Positions 1-7,126 of a stretch of DNA of 13,771 bases are shown one piece after another. The DNA comes from Chloroflexota bacterium. Its GTDB lineage: Bacteria; Chloroflexota; Anaerolineae; Ardenticatenales; Ardenticatenaceae. Within the stretch, counting starts at the first letter, position 1. The number at the start of each line of letters is the position of its first letter. A program made the translations under genes and the position numbers. Location of the stretch: assembly GCA_003520455.1 (NCBI GenBank), contig DOUV01000695.1, positions 1-13,771 of the forward strand. Direction: 5' to 3'. The notes below the pieces were generated by a model. The model worked only from the letters and a program-made list of their open reading frames with translations. It was not told where the DNA came from and searched no databases.

Positions 1-2
1 TC

Positions 3-395
3 TACGCCTCCGTCCGCCTGGACATCCGCCGCGCCGAACCGATCAAGAACGGAAGCGATATCGTCGGGAACCGGGTCAAGGTCAAGGTGAAGAAGAACAA
101 GGTAGCCCCGCCGTTCAAGGATGCCGAGTTCGACATCATGTACAACGAGGGCATCTCGGTCGCCGGCGACGTGCTCGACATCGCGACGGCGCTGGAGATC
201 GTCGACAAGCGCGGTGCATTCTATAGCTACCATGAGGTCCGTCTGGGTCAGGGGCGCGAAAACGCCAGGCAGTATTTGATGAGCAATCCGCCGCTGGCCC
301 TCGAGATTGAAAATACGATTCGTCAGAGGTCTAGCCTCCCCCTCAAACCGGTACTCGACGGGGGGAGTGCATCCGACAGCCCGCGCCGGACTTGA
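3..395 (+). CDS. recA: RecA recombinase, C-terminal part (5' truncated by window)
   Basis: The frame is open from the window edge and reads [17 protein letters not shown], then [28 protein letters not shown] and [19 protein letters not shown], the highly conserved end of the RecA core and start of its C-terminal domain. RecA is the ATP-dependent strand-exchange protein of homologous recombination and the SOS co-protease. The ATP-binding motifs lie upstream of the window. About 130 residues are visible. The tail ([19 protein letters not shown]) is proline- and serine-rich with a basic end, not the strongly acidic tail of E. coli RecA. A GC-rich complementary pair (CTCCCCC at 336-342, GGGGGAG at 361-367) falls inside the last codons. 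recX follows on the same strand after a long gap, the classical recA-recX arrangement. Confidence 0.97.
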   Translation, partial: YASVRLDIRRAEPIKNGSDIVGNRVKVKVKKNKVAPPFKDAEFDIMYNEGISVAGDVLDIATALEIVDKRGAFYSYHEVRLGQGRENARQYLMSNPPLALEIENTIRQRSSLPLKPVLDGGSASDSPRRT

Positions 396-778
396 ACGCG
401 CCTCGGGTGCGTTCCCGGCCACGATCGCCCGGCGACAGTGGGTCAGTCTTGGGAATGCCACACTAATTTGACTCGATTCAGCGAGTGAGTCAACGATGGT
501 GCGCCGCGTGGCGCACACTCCGTCCTGGTCAGAGTGTGGCCGTGCGTCGTCAGCGTCGGCCGCTTTTACGCCGAACGCGCCTGACAATGCAGCCGCGTTA
601 GCAACCGAATCACGCGGACCACAACCCAAGAACCTCTACCCAGCGTCAGCCGTGGCTTACGTGGCCACGGCTCGCGTTGTATCAGGGGCTGGCGTGGATG
701 AGCGCCCAACAGATCATCAATCCTGGACCACAGACAAAACGCAGGAGTAGAGAAACAATCGCTTCATAAAGGAGTCCG
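396..778 (+). other. recA-recX intergenic region with multibranch RNA fold
   Basis: There is no convincing gene in these 383 nt. The sequence has nested complementary segments: GCCACACT (457-464) pairs with AGTGTGGC (533-540) and encloses two hairpins, TTGACTC/GAGTCAA (468-474 with 487-493) and GTGCGCC/GGCGCAC (499-505 with 510-516, 4-nt loop). Together they would make a three-way junction. CACACTC (514-520) can instead pair with GAGTGTG (532-538), so alternative folds exist. A separate 8-bp hairpin AGCCGTGG/CCACGGCT lies at 648-655 and 665-672 with a 9-nt loop. In E. coli a partial terminator between recA and recX keeps RecX low; a similar role here is inference. No U-tract follows any of the stems. 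Confidence 0.45.
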
Positions 779-1441
779 GTGAGAGTTACCAGGCTTGAAA
801 CCCAGCAGCGCGACAGGGAGCGCGTCAACGTTTATCTCGAGGGGAACTTCGCCTTTGGTTTGGCCCTGATCGAGGCGGCTCGCCTGCGTGTGGGCCAGGA
901 ACTGACAGCGGAAGAGGTGGAGCGGCTCAAGCAGGCCGATCAGTATCATCGCACCCATGACCTTGCGCTGAACTATCTCAGCTATCGCCCCCGGAGTGTG
1001 GCCGAGTTGCGCCGCTATCTGCGTGAGAAGACCGTGGCTGACGAGCATATCGAACAGATTGTCGAGCGGCTAACGGCTGTGGGCCTGCTCGATGACGATG
1101 CGTTCGCACGCTTCTGGATGGAGAATCGCGAGGCCCATCGCCCCCGCGGTTCACGTGCCCTCCGGTACGAACTCCAACAAAAGGGCGTGGACGAACAAAC
1201 CATCCAGGATGCGCTCGAGGATCTCGAACTCGACGAGACCGAGAGTGCTTACCGGGCCGCCGCTCAAAAGCGGTCGCGCTACGAGACCACCACCGACCGG
1301 GCAGCCTTCTTCCGCAAGGTCGGCGGGTTCCTGGTGCGACGCGGCTTTGGGTGGGAGGCAGTCCGGGCAGCGACCGAGCGCCTCTGGTGCGAGTGTCAGA
1401 CGGCTCGTGCCGGGGAGGGGCGCGAAGAGAACTGCGGCTAG
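779..1441 (+). CDS. recX: Regulatory protein RecX
   Basis: This 220-aa protein belongs to the RecX family of all-helical proteins that bind RecA filaments and modulate recombinase and co-protease activity. Family hallmarks are the N-terminal RDRERVNVYLEGNFAFGL segment (11-28), the helical repeat with SYRPRSVAELRRYL (68-81), the LDDDAFARFW motif (104-113), and PRGSRALRYELQQKGV (122-137). It is longer than E. coli RecX (166 aa), as in many other bacteria. The start is GTG with AAAGGAG at 768-774, a slightly short 4-nt spacing; no in-frame ATG gives a better family fit. It lies downstream of recA and 68 nt upstream of rny, probably co-transcribed with rny. The C-terminal 15 residues are poorly conserved-looking. 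Confidence 0.95.
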   Translation: MRVTRLETQQRDRERVNVYLEGNFAFGLALIEAARLRVGQELTAEEVERLKQADQYHRTHDLALNYLSYRPRSVAELRRYLREKTVADEHIEQIVERLTAVGLLDDDAFARFWMENREAHRPRGSRALRYELQQKGVDEQTIQDALEDLELDETESAYRAAAQKRSRYETTTDRAAFFRKVGGFLVRRGFGWEAVRAATERLWCECQTARAGEGREENCG

Positions 1442-1509
1442 CATCGTTCCCTCACAGCCAGCCAAATCCGCCTGTGTGCCCGGCAGGCGAGCGTCTCAGG
1501 AGGAAACCA

Positions 1510-3039
1510 ATGCCATGGGCTCTTATGGCCCTGGCTCTCGTCATAGGAGTGGTGATCGGTGCGACGGCCCTGTATCTCTACCGTCAACCGAAGATCGACG
1601 AGGTTGAGCGTCAGGCCCAGACCCAAGCCGACCGCCTGCTGGCGGAAGCGCAGGCTGAGGCCAAACAGATCGTGCTCAATGCCAAGGAAGAGGCTGTCAC
1701 GCTCCGAGACGAAGTCGAGGCCGAAAATCAACAACGCCGTCGAGATCTCAACGAACAAGAGCGCCACCTGCAACGGCGTCGCGAACAGGTCGATAAACGT
1801 CAAGAACAACTCGATAACCAGCGTCGCAAACTCGAGCAGCGTGAGAAGCAGATCCGCAACCGCGAGAAACGACTGGAAGAGATCCAGGCGGAGGAGGAAA
1901 CCGAGTTACAGCGCATCTCGGGTCTAACTCCCGAGGAAGCGCGCGCCATCATCCTCGAGCGTGTCGGACAAGAGACGCGCCAGGATATGGCCCGCGTCAT
2001 TCGCGAGATCGAGATGGAGGCGCGCGAGACCGCCGACCGGCGCGCGCGCGAGATTGTCGTCACCGCGATGCAGCGGCTCGCCACCGAGGCTGTGGCCGAA
2101 GTTGTCGTCAGTACCGTGCCGTTGCCTTCGGACGACATGAAGGGTCGCATCATCGGGCGGGCCGGCCGCAATATCCGCGCGATCGAAAACGCGACCGGGG
2201 TGGACCTGGTGGTGGATGATACGCCTGAAGCGGTCATCATTAGCAGCTTCGACCCCGTCCGCCGCGAGATTGCCCGGGTGACGCTGACCAAACTCGTCGC
2301 CGACGGCCGAATCCACCCGGCCCGGATCGAGAAGGTGGTACAGGAAGCCAGAGAAGAGGTGGAGCAACTGATCCGGGAGGCGGGCGAGCAGGCGGTCTAT
2401 GAGACCGGTGTTCGGGGCTTGCACCCCGACCTCATCAAGCTCCTCGGGCAGCTCAAGTTCCGAACCAGTTATGGACAAAACCAGTGGGCTCACGCCATAG
2501 AGGCCAGCCACATCGCCGGCATGCTGGCGGCCGAACTCGGCGCCGATGTTGAGCTCGCCAGGAAGGGCGCCCTGCTTCACGACATTGGCAAAGCTGTGAC
2601 CCACGAGGTCGAAGGCCCGCATGCCCTGATTGGCGCGGATATCTGCCGCCGCTGCGGAGTCAACCCCATCGTCGCCAACGCCATCGCCAGCCATCACCAT
2701 GAGGAAGAGCAGCAGACCATCGAGGCGGTGATCGTCGAGATCGCCGATGCGTTAAGCGGGGCTCGCCCGGGTGCCCGCCGTGAGACGCTGGAAGCCTATA
2801 TCAAGCGCATCAAGGCGCTCGAGGATGTAGCCCACAGCTTCGAGGGAGTTGAAGAGGCCTACGCCATCCAGGCTGGCCGCGAGATTCGCATCATCGTGAA
2901 GCCGGACGAGGTGGATGACCTGGCGGCCATGCAACTCAGCAAGAACATCGCCCGCAAGGTCGAGGAGGGGCTGGAGTACCCAGGCCAGATCAAGGTCACG
3001 GTGGTCCGTGAGACCCGGGCCGTCGATTACGCCAAGTAA
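1510..3039 (+). CDS. rny: Ribonuclease Y
   Basis: This 509-aa protein is an endoribonuclease that starts bulk mRNA decay, anchored to the membrane face. An N-terminal membrane helix covers roughly residues 4-23. A long charged coiled coil rich in E, R and Q follows to about 190. A KH RNA-binding domain has GRIIGRAGRNIR at 212-223, and the HD metal-dependent phosphohydrolase domain has candidate ligands H328 (AHAIE) and H357-D358 (LLHDIGKA), then ASHHHEEE (393-400) and ADALSGARPGARRE (412-425). The length fits the family (about 510-520 aa). The frame is open upstream, but ATG 1510 is chosen because AGGAGG lies at 1498-1503 with good spacing and the membrane helix starts immediately. It follows recX by 68 nt, and spoVS follows after a gap, a linkage seen in several spore-former and thermophile lineages. 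Confidence 0.97.
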   Translation: MPWALMALALVIGVVIGATALYLYRQPKIDEVERQAQTQADRLLAEAQAEAKQIVLNAKEEAVTLRDEVEAENQQRRRDLNEQERHLQRRREQVDKRQEQLDNQRRKLEQREKQIRNREKRLEEIQAEEETELQRISGLTPEEARAIILERVGQETRQDMARVIREIEMEARETADRRAREIVVTAMQRLATEAVAEVVVSTVPLPSDDMKGRIIGRAGRNIRAIENATGVDLVVDDTPEAVIISSFDPVRREIARVTLTKLVADGRIHPARIEKVVQEAREEVEQLIREAGEQAVYETGVRGLHPDLIKLLGQLKFRTSYGQNQWAHAIEASHIAGMLAAELGADVELARKGALLHDIGKAVTHEVEGPHALIGADICRRCGVNPIVANAIASHHHEEEQQTIEAVIVEIADALSGARPGARRETLEAYIKRIKALEDVAHSFEGVEEAYAIQAGREIRIIVKPDEVDDLAAMQLSKNIARKVEEGLEYPGQIKVTVVRETRAVDYAK

Positions 3040-3048
3040 CAGCATCGC

Positions 3049-3078
3049 CAGGGTCGATCGGAGATTCGATCGACCCTG
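3049..3078 (+). terminator. 12-bp hairpin after rny, probable terminator
   Basis: CAGGGTCGATCG (3049-3060) is exactly complementary to CGATCGACCCTG (3067-3078) with a 6-nt loop, starting 9 nt after the rny stop codon. Its position and perfect stem fit transcription termination or 3'-end stabilisation. The downstream sequence (ACGATCTTCG) has no U-tract, so intrinsic termination would be weak. Confidence 0.6.
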
Positions 3079-3495
3079 ACGATCTTCGCACTCGAAGCGT
3101 TTCAGACGCCCGGGCCGTCTAAACTCGGCCGATCGGGAAGCGCCGTAAGCCTTCCAGGCGCGGGCAGGGAAGCGGCCCAGACCGCCACAGCCGGCGGCCC
3201 ATCGCATGGAGGACACTCGCGTCCCCCACGCCAGCCTGGTCCGATTTCGTTGGCCCAAATGAACTCCTACCCCGAATCCGTCGATAGCCGCTTTCAGGCA
3301 ACGCCGCGGCATTGACACCGGCCCGCCTCGCTTACCCGGGCCGCTCAAAAGTCGAGCGGAAGTGGTGTAACATGCCTGCCACCCGAGGCCGAGTGGCCTC
3401 GGGAAGCCGGCCGGCTTCCCAAACGAGTGCTCCCGAGAGAGTGAGGTGCGTCGCACCTTGACAATTGCACCGCCCGGCCTGGGTGACCAGGGTAC
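3079..3495 (+). other. rny-spoVS intergenic region, clustered inverted repeats
   Basis: No gene is supported here. Inverted repeats cluster in the right half: CCGCTC/GAGCGG (3341-3346 with 3354-3359), CCCGAGGCC/GGCCTCGGG (3382-3390 with 3395-3403, 4-nt loop), a perfect 20-bp palindrome (3401-3420, centre CCGG/CCGG), and AGGTGCG/CGCACCT (3444-3450 with 3452-3458). The 9-bp hairpin and the palindrome share GGG at 3401-3403, so they cannot both form fully in RNA. AGACG/CGTCT (3104-3108 with 3116-3120) is a smaller stem. No terminator U-tracts are present. The region could encode a structured RNA or hold operator sites; which, if either, cannot be told from one sequence. Confidence 0.4.
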
Positions 3496-3525
3496 TAGAC
3501 AAGCCTAACTCGCGTGTGTTACAAT
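3496..3525 (+). promoter_or_regulatory. Sigma70-type promoter for spoVS
   Basis: The -35 box TAGACA (3496-3501) and -10 box TACAAT (3520-3525), each 5 of 6 to consensus, are separated by 18 nt. Transcription would start near 3532, giving a 5' leader of about 113 nt before spoVS. Confidence 0.55.
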
Positions 3526-3554
3526 CGCGCTGCCAAACGTCGCTGATCTGCCGG

Positions 3555-3577
3555 CCGGTTTAAGTACGATAAACCGG
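3555..3577 (+). other. Hairpin in the spoVS 5' leader
   Basis: CCGGTTTA (3555-3562) pairs with TAAACCGG (3570-3577) around a 7-nt loop. It lies about 23 nt after the predicted transcription start and 67 nt before the spoVS start codon. It does not cover the ribosome binding site and has no U-tract, so mRNA stabilisation is as likely as regulation. Confidence 0.4.
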
Positions 3578-3644
3578 GCAATCGCGTGCGTGAGTTTCAT
3601 TACTTCCACCCGCCGCAGGGCGCTCGCGATCAAGGAGGCTAGTC

Positions 3645-3917
3645 ATGGAAGTCCTGAAGGTGTCGGCTCGCTCTCGCTCGACGGCCGTGGCTGGCGCGAT
3701 CGCGGGCGTGATCCGTGAGGGCACCACGGCCGAGGTTCAGGCCATCGGCGCTGGTGCTGTGAACCAGGCTGTCAAGGCGGTAGCAATTGCTCGGGGGTAC
3801 CTGGCCGAAGACAACATCGACATCGTCTGCGTTCCAGCCTTCGTCGAGATCGATATCGAGGGCCAAGAACGAACAGCAGTCAAGATCACAGTCGAGAGGC
3901 GTGCCAGTAGCACGTAG
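3645..3917 (+). CDS. spoVS: Stage V sporulation protein S (SpoVS family)
   Basis: This 90-aa protein matches SpoVS closely along its length: MEVLKVSARSRSTAVAGAIA, the central EVQAIGAGAVNQAVKAVAIARGYL, and VPAFVEIDIEGQERTAVKI. SpoVS proteins have a small Alba-like fold and are suspected nucleic-acid binders. In Bacillus SpoVS affects sporulation after engulfment; in non-sporulating Chloroflexota and Thermus the role is unknown, so sporulation should not be inferred. The start ATG has a strong AAGGAGG at 3632-3638 with 6-nt spacing. It has its own promoter (3496-3525) and terminator (3943-3983), so it is probably monocistronic. The last five residues extend slightly past the usual C-terminus. 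Confidence 0.96.
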   Translation: MEVLKVSARSRSTAVAGAIAGVIREGTTAEVQAIGAGAVNQAVKAVAIARGYLAEDNIDIVCVPAFVEIDIEGQERTAVKITVERRASST

Positions 3918-3942
3918 TCGCTCTCCTCTAGCACTTGTGCAG

Positions 3943-3983
3943 ACTCGGTGTCGAACCTCAGTGCGCGACACCGAGTTTTGTTT
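3943..3983 (+). terminator. Rho-independent terminator of spoVS
   Basis: ACTCGGTGTCG (3943-3953) is exactly complementary to CGACACCGAGT (3966-3976), an 11-bp stem with a 12-nt loop, followed by TTTGTTT (3977-3983). It begins 25 nt after the spoVS stop. The T-tract is only on the + side, so it serves spoVS rather than the convergent holB. Confidence 0.85.
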
Positions 3984-4000
3984 ACGTGGTCGTCTGGGAT

Positions 4001-5029
4001 TTAGAAGCGGGGCAGCGCGAGAAGGAGCACCTCCCAGGCAAGTTGCACGTTGACGTTGGTCTCCTGGAGGAGGTGCTGCATCCGTTGGAGGACATGCAAC
4101 GCCCGGCGGATCTCAGGCTCGGCCAGACGGCTGGCTATTTCCTCGAGGGCCGGCTGGAGATCAATATTCATGAGGGCGTCCCCCGCGCCGTACTTAAGCA
4201 GCAATACGTCGCGCCACCAACTCGCCCAAATCGACAGGACAGTGGGGTCGTTGGTTTTCGCGAGCGTTTGGGCGAGAGCCAGGCGGCCGGTTCGGGTGGC
4301 GGGGAGCGCTGTCTTCAATGCCTCGACCGCGGTGCGCCGGGCCTCGAGCACAGCCGGAACCGTTGCCGCTTGCACGGCCCAGCCAATTCGGCCACCGCTC
4401 AGTCGCGCCACAATGGCTGCCTCCTCCGCACTGAGCCCCCAACGATCCTGGAGGAAAGCCGCAATCTGGCCGGTTGGCACCGGCCGGAGGGGGAGAAGCT
4501 GACAGCGCGAGAGGATCGTCGGCAGCAGCAGGTCCTTGTCACGCGCCGTGAGCAGCAATACCACGTGCGCCGGCGGCTCCTCCAGCGTCTTGAGAAAGGC
4601 ATTGGCGGCAGCTGTGGTCAGGCGCTCAGCCTCCGGAAGCAGGACCACCCTCCAACGCGACTCGACCGGCCGCCGGGTCAGGTCGTTCTGGAGTTGGCGC
4701 ATCGTCTCCACTTTGAGTACCGAGGCAAGATCGCGCTCGTTGAGCAAGCGACGCTGGGCTTCCAGGTCGAGGAGGAGAAAATCGGGATGATTCTCGTGGG
4801 CCACGAGTTGGCAGGCCCGGCACTGATCACAGGGACGCGCTTCCGGCCTCAGACAAAAGAGCGCCCGGGTAAAGATTCGAGCCAGAGCACCTTTCCCAAC
4901 ACCCTCGGGACCGGTGAAGAGATAGGCGTGGCTCGGCTGAGCGCCGGCCACGGCACGGGTGAGCAGAGCCACGGCCCAGTCATGTCCGACAATGGGCCAA
5001 CCGGCGGGAGTGGGTGAGGTTGCGTTCAT
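4001..5029 (-). CDS. holB: DNA polymerase III subunit delta prime
   Basis: This 342-aa AAA+ protein fits the delta prime clamp-loader subunit, which helps load the beta clamp at the replication fork. It shows GPEGVGKG (40-47, Walker A position), a zinc-binding cysteine set C59, C67, C70 and C73 (CDQCRAC), RVVLLPEAERL (127-137) in the Walker B position with the acidic residues degraded as expected for delta prime, NAFLKTLEEPP (143-153), and the SRC motif (174-176). The C-terminal half is the expected helical collar region. DnaX is an alternative, but the length and lack of the tau/gamma extension favour HolB. No Shine-Dalgarno precedes the ATG; a promoter abuts it (5037-5065), suggesting a leaderless mRNA. 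The gene is divergent from the LysE-type gene and convergent with spoVS. Confidence 0.93.
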   Translation of the reverse strand: MNATSPTPAGWPIVGHDWAVALLTRAVAGAQPSHAYLFTGPEGVGKGALARIFTRALFCLRPEARPCDQCRACQLVAHENHPDFLLLDLEAQRRLLNERDLASVLKVETMRQLQNDLTRRPVESRWRVVLLPEAERLTTAAANAFLKTLEEPPAHVVLLLTARDKDLLLPTILSRCQLLPLRPVPTGQIAAFLQDRWGLSAEEAAIVARLSGGRIGWAVQAATVPAVLEARRTAVEALKTALPATRTGRLALAQTLAKTNDPTVLSIWASWWRDVLLLKYGAGDALMNIDLQPALEEIASRLAEPEIRRALHVLQRMQHLLQETNVNVQLAWEVLLLALPRF

Positions 5030-5036
5030 AGCGAAG

Positions 5037-5065
5037 ATTGTACGACCTGAAACGCCAAACGTAAA
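5037..5065 (-). promoter_or_regulatory. holB promoter, possibly giving leaderless mRNA
   Basis: Read on the - strand, the boxes are TTTACG (5065-5060) and TACAAT (5042-5037) with a 17-nt spacer. Only 7 nt separate the -10 box from the ATG at 5029, so transcription would start at or beside the start codon. No ribosome binding site is visible. Confidence 0.5.
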
Positions 5066-5097
5066 ACATGTGCGAAAAGACCGGAGCCTGACCGCGC

Positions 5098-5742
5098 ATG
5101 AAACTGATCGGAATGGGATTCGTCATGGGAATTGCCTTTGCCGCGCCGCCGGGGGCGTTGACCGTGGAGGCTATCCGGCGTGGTTTGGCCGGTTCTGGCT
5201 TTCGCCCCGCCTTGATCGTGGGGCTTGGTTCACTGATCGGCGATGGCCTCTACGCACTCCTGGCCCTGGCCGGTCTCGCCGCCCTCGTGGATCGGCCGCT
5301 ACCGCGCCTGGCGGTAGGCGCGGCAGGAACAGTGGTCCTGCTTTGGTTGGCCTGGGCAACCCTCCGCCAGGGCCGAGACGGACCGCCGGATCTGGATCGT
5401 GGCGCGGCCCGGGGCGGCAGCGAGTTCTTGAGCGGCATGGCCATCTCGCTCACCAACCCCTTCGCACTGGTCTTTTGGGTCTCACTTGGGGGCACCGTCG
5501 CGGCCATGGTCGGGCCAGACGCCACGACGGATACGTTGGTACTCTTCTTCACCAGTTTCCTGCTGGGCTCGCTGCTGTGGGTCTTTATCCTGGCGGGGCT
5601 GGTCCATTGGGGACAGCGTTTTCTCGGCCATCTCCTCGGTCGCCGCCTGACGTTCGCCTGTGGCCTGGCGCTCGGCGCCTTCGGGCTCTCCCTCGGTAGC
5701 CAGATTCTGCGAGAGGCGCTGCGGTTGTGGGCTGGCCGTTAA
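5098..5742 (+). CDS. LysE/RhtB-family amino-acid exporter
   Basis: This 214-aa integral membrane protein has about six hydrophobic segments (roughly 2-22, 38-62, 68-90, 113-137, 146-170, 185-205). The N-terminal GIAFAAPPGALTVEAIRRGL (11-30) and the mid-protein SGMAISLTNPFALVFW (112-127) are typical of LysE-type translocators, which export amino acids such as lysine, threonine or homoserine. The substrate cannot be read from sequence. The length is normal for the family. Start ATG 5098 has GGAG at about 5083-5086, a rather long spacing. It is divergent from holB with a 68-nt intergenic region. The threonine/serine dehydratase downstream suggests, only by context, a shared link to threonine or serine metabolism. 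Confidence 0.88.
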   Translation: MKLIGMGFVMGIAFAAPPGALTVEAIRRGLAGSGFRPALIVGLGSLIGDGLYALLALAGLAALVDRPLPRLAVGAAGTVVLLWLAWATLRQGRDGPPDLDRGAARGGSEFLSGMAISLTNPFALVFWVSLGGTVAAMVGPDATTDTLVLFFTSFLLGSLLWVFILAGLVHWGQRFLGHLLGRRLTFACGLALGAFGLSLGSQILREALRLWAGR

Positions 5743-6060
5743 GCGAGGGCACCTGCCGCAAGTCGGGGTAGACCGCCCATAGCGGACGTTCCGGTCGAAT
5801 CAAGCGGTTTGCCAGTCTGGCCGCGTCACCCCTGTTCCTGAAGCCTCGCAGCCAGGAACCCTTGGTGAGAATGGGTCCAAGGCGCTCGATACCGGCGCGA
5901 GGCATCCGTGGGAGGTCGGGGATTGCTCCCAATCTCCGATCTCTTTATCATGATCCGCTCATCATTCTCACCGCGGTGCCTCGTTCCTCGCATCTGATCA
6001 CAGCCGAGGATACGAATCAGGTGCTGCCGCACAACTCGCCAATCGCTCACGGAGTCGCCT
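5743..6060 (+). other. Structured intergenic region before the dehydratase gene
   Basis: No gene is supported in these 318 nt. Small inverted repeats occur in series: GACCG/CGGTC (5771-5775 with 5792-5796), GCCA/TGGC (5811-5814 with 5818-5821), GTTCCTG/CAGGAAC (5834-5840 with 5853-5859), immediately followed by CCTTGG/CCAAGG (5860-5865 with 5877-5882), then a terminator-like hairpin at 5916-5939. TGGGAG (5909-5914) can pair with CTCCCA (5926-5931), which would disrupt that hairpin. ACCGCGGT at 5970-5977 is a short palindrome. A ribosome binding site GGAG (6051-6054) precedes ATG 6061. The layout resembles a cis-regulatory leader but no known riboswitch class was recognised. Confidence 0.4.
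5916..5949 (+). terminator. Terminator-like hairpin with T-rich tail
   Basis: TCGGGGATTG (5916-5925) pairs with CAATCTCCGA (5930-5939) over 10 bp with one G-U pair and a 4-nt CTCC loop. TCTCTTTATC follows at 5940-5949. It may end the LysE-type transcript (174 nt after its stop) or act as an attenuator in the leader of the dehydratase gene. Confidence 0.5.
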
Positions 6061-7044
6061 ATGCTCACACTCAAGACCGTTGCTAAAGCGCAGGGACGAT
6101 TGCGTGGCCGAATCCGGCGCACGCCGCTGCTGCAGGCCGTCGGGACGCGCCCCCAACTCCCGGTGACACCCTGGCTCAAGCTCGAGCATCTCCAGGTGAC
6201 AGGCTCGTTCAAGGTGCGCGGCGCGCTGAACACCCTGCTCAGCCTCTCGCCGGACGAGCGTGCAGGTGGCGTCGTGACTGCCAGTGGTGGCAATCACGGC
6301 CTTGGGGTCGCGTACGCGGCCGCCCAGGTGGGGGTACCCGCCACCGTGTTCCTCCCCGAGTCGTCGCCCCCGGTGGCCGAACAAAAGCTGCGAGCCCTCG
6401 GCGCGAGCGTCCGCCGCCACGGCCGGGTCTGGGATGACGCCTGGATCGCTGCGACGGCCTTCGCCGATGAACGCGACCTGCCGACGATTCATCCCTTCGA
6501 CGGTCCGACCATCTGGGCCGGACAGGCAACGGTGGCCGCCGAGATCCTCGAGGACCTGCCCCAAGTCGAACTGCTGCTCGTCGCGATCGGCGGAGGTGGG
6601 CTCATCGGTGGGATCGCACGCTACGCCCGCCTGCGGAACCCCGCCATTCGCATCATCGGTGTCGAGCCGCGCGGTGCCCCCTCGATGCGGGCCAGCCTGG
6701 AGGCCGGCTCGGTCGTCACGTTGCCAGCCGTGCAAACCATCGCCCACAACCTGGCGCCGCGGGCAGTCAGCCCCAACACCCTGGCTCTGGCCCAGGCCAA
6801 TGTCGACGAGGTCGTGTTGGTGGACGACAATGCCATCTATGCGGCAATGCGCTGGCTCTGGGAGGAGTTCACCCTGGTGGTGGAGCCCAGCGGCGCCGCG
6901 GCGCTGGCCGCGCTGCTAACGAGGGCCGTGGATCTGGCCGGAGTGGAGACAGCGGTGGTGGTCCTCTGCGGTAGCAATGTGGATGGATCGACATTCTTTC
7001 AGTCTATAAGCAATGTGCCTGGCTGGCCGACCGGGGGCGGCTGA
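6061..7044 (+). CDS. Threonine/serine dehydratase (PLP fold type II)
   Basis: This 327-aa enzyme would deaminate threonine to 2-oxobutyrate and/or serine to pyruvate, using pyridoxal phosphate. Visible motifs are GSFKVRGA (48-55) with the Schiff-base lysine K51, the substrate loop ASGGNHG (74-80), the phosphate-binding glycine run GGGGLIGG (177-184), EPSGAA (275-280), and a C-terminal CGSNVD (303-308) near the PLP ring nitrogen site. There is no C-terminal ACT-like regulatory domain, so it resembles the short catabolic type rather than feedback-inhibited biosynthetic IlvA. Serine racemase or another threonine dehydratase-like enzyme is possible. The start has GGAG at 6051-6054 with 6-nt spacing. 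The upstream structured leader may regulate it. Confidence 0.9.
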   Translation: MLTLKTVAKAQGRLRGRIRRTPLLQAVGTRPQLPVTPWLKLEHLQVTGSFKVRGALNTLLSLSPDERAGGVVTASGGNHGLGVAYAAAQVGVPATVFLPESSPPVAEQKLRALGASVRRHGRVWDDAWIAATAFADERDLPTIHPFDGPTIWAGQATVAAEILEDLPQVELLLVAIGGGGLIGGIARYARLRNPAIRIIGVEPRGAPSMRASLEAGSVVTLPAVQTIAHNLAPRAVSPNTLALAQANVDEVVLVDDNAIYAAMRWLWEEFTLVVEPSGAAALAALLTRAVDLAGVETAVVVLCGSNVDGSTFFQSISNVPGWPTGGG

Positions 7045-7126
7045 ACGGGAAGGGGAGAGCCGACGGAGCGTCTCCGACATCTCGAAGAGCAAGCAGGGGC
7101 TCTCATCCTTCTCTCGTCAGTCTTCT

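Noticed and set aside
496..750. 84-codon open frame between recA and recX
   Set aside because: Low-complexity alanine/threonine-rich product, no ribosome site, and it overlaps the RNA fold.
2752..3456. 234-codon - strand frame across the rny end and intergenic region
   Set aside because: Its first-strand overlap with rny explains much of its openness; product has no family character.
3935..5017. 360-codon + strand frame opposite holB
   Set aside because: Shadow of holB, whose motifs are clear on the other strand.
5585..5932. - strand frame overlapping the LysE-type gene end and the following gap
   Set aside because: The first 60 residues look mildly protein-like, but no family, ribosome site or promoter supports it and the rest is antisense to the transporter.
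5961..5990. ACCGCGG followed by TCGTTCC, reminiscent of a T-box antiterminator
   Set aside because: The essential UGGN before ACCGCG is missing (TCTC instead) and no Stem I or specifier loop was found.
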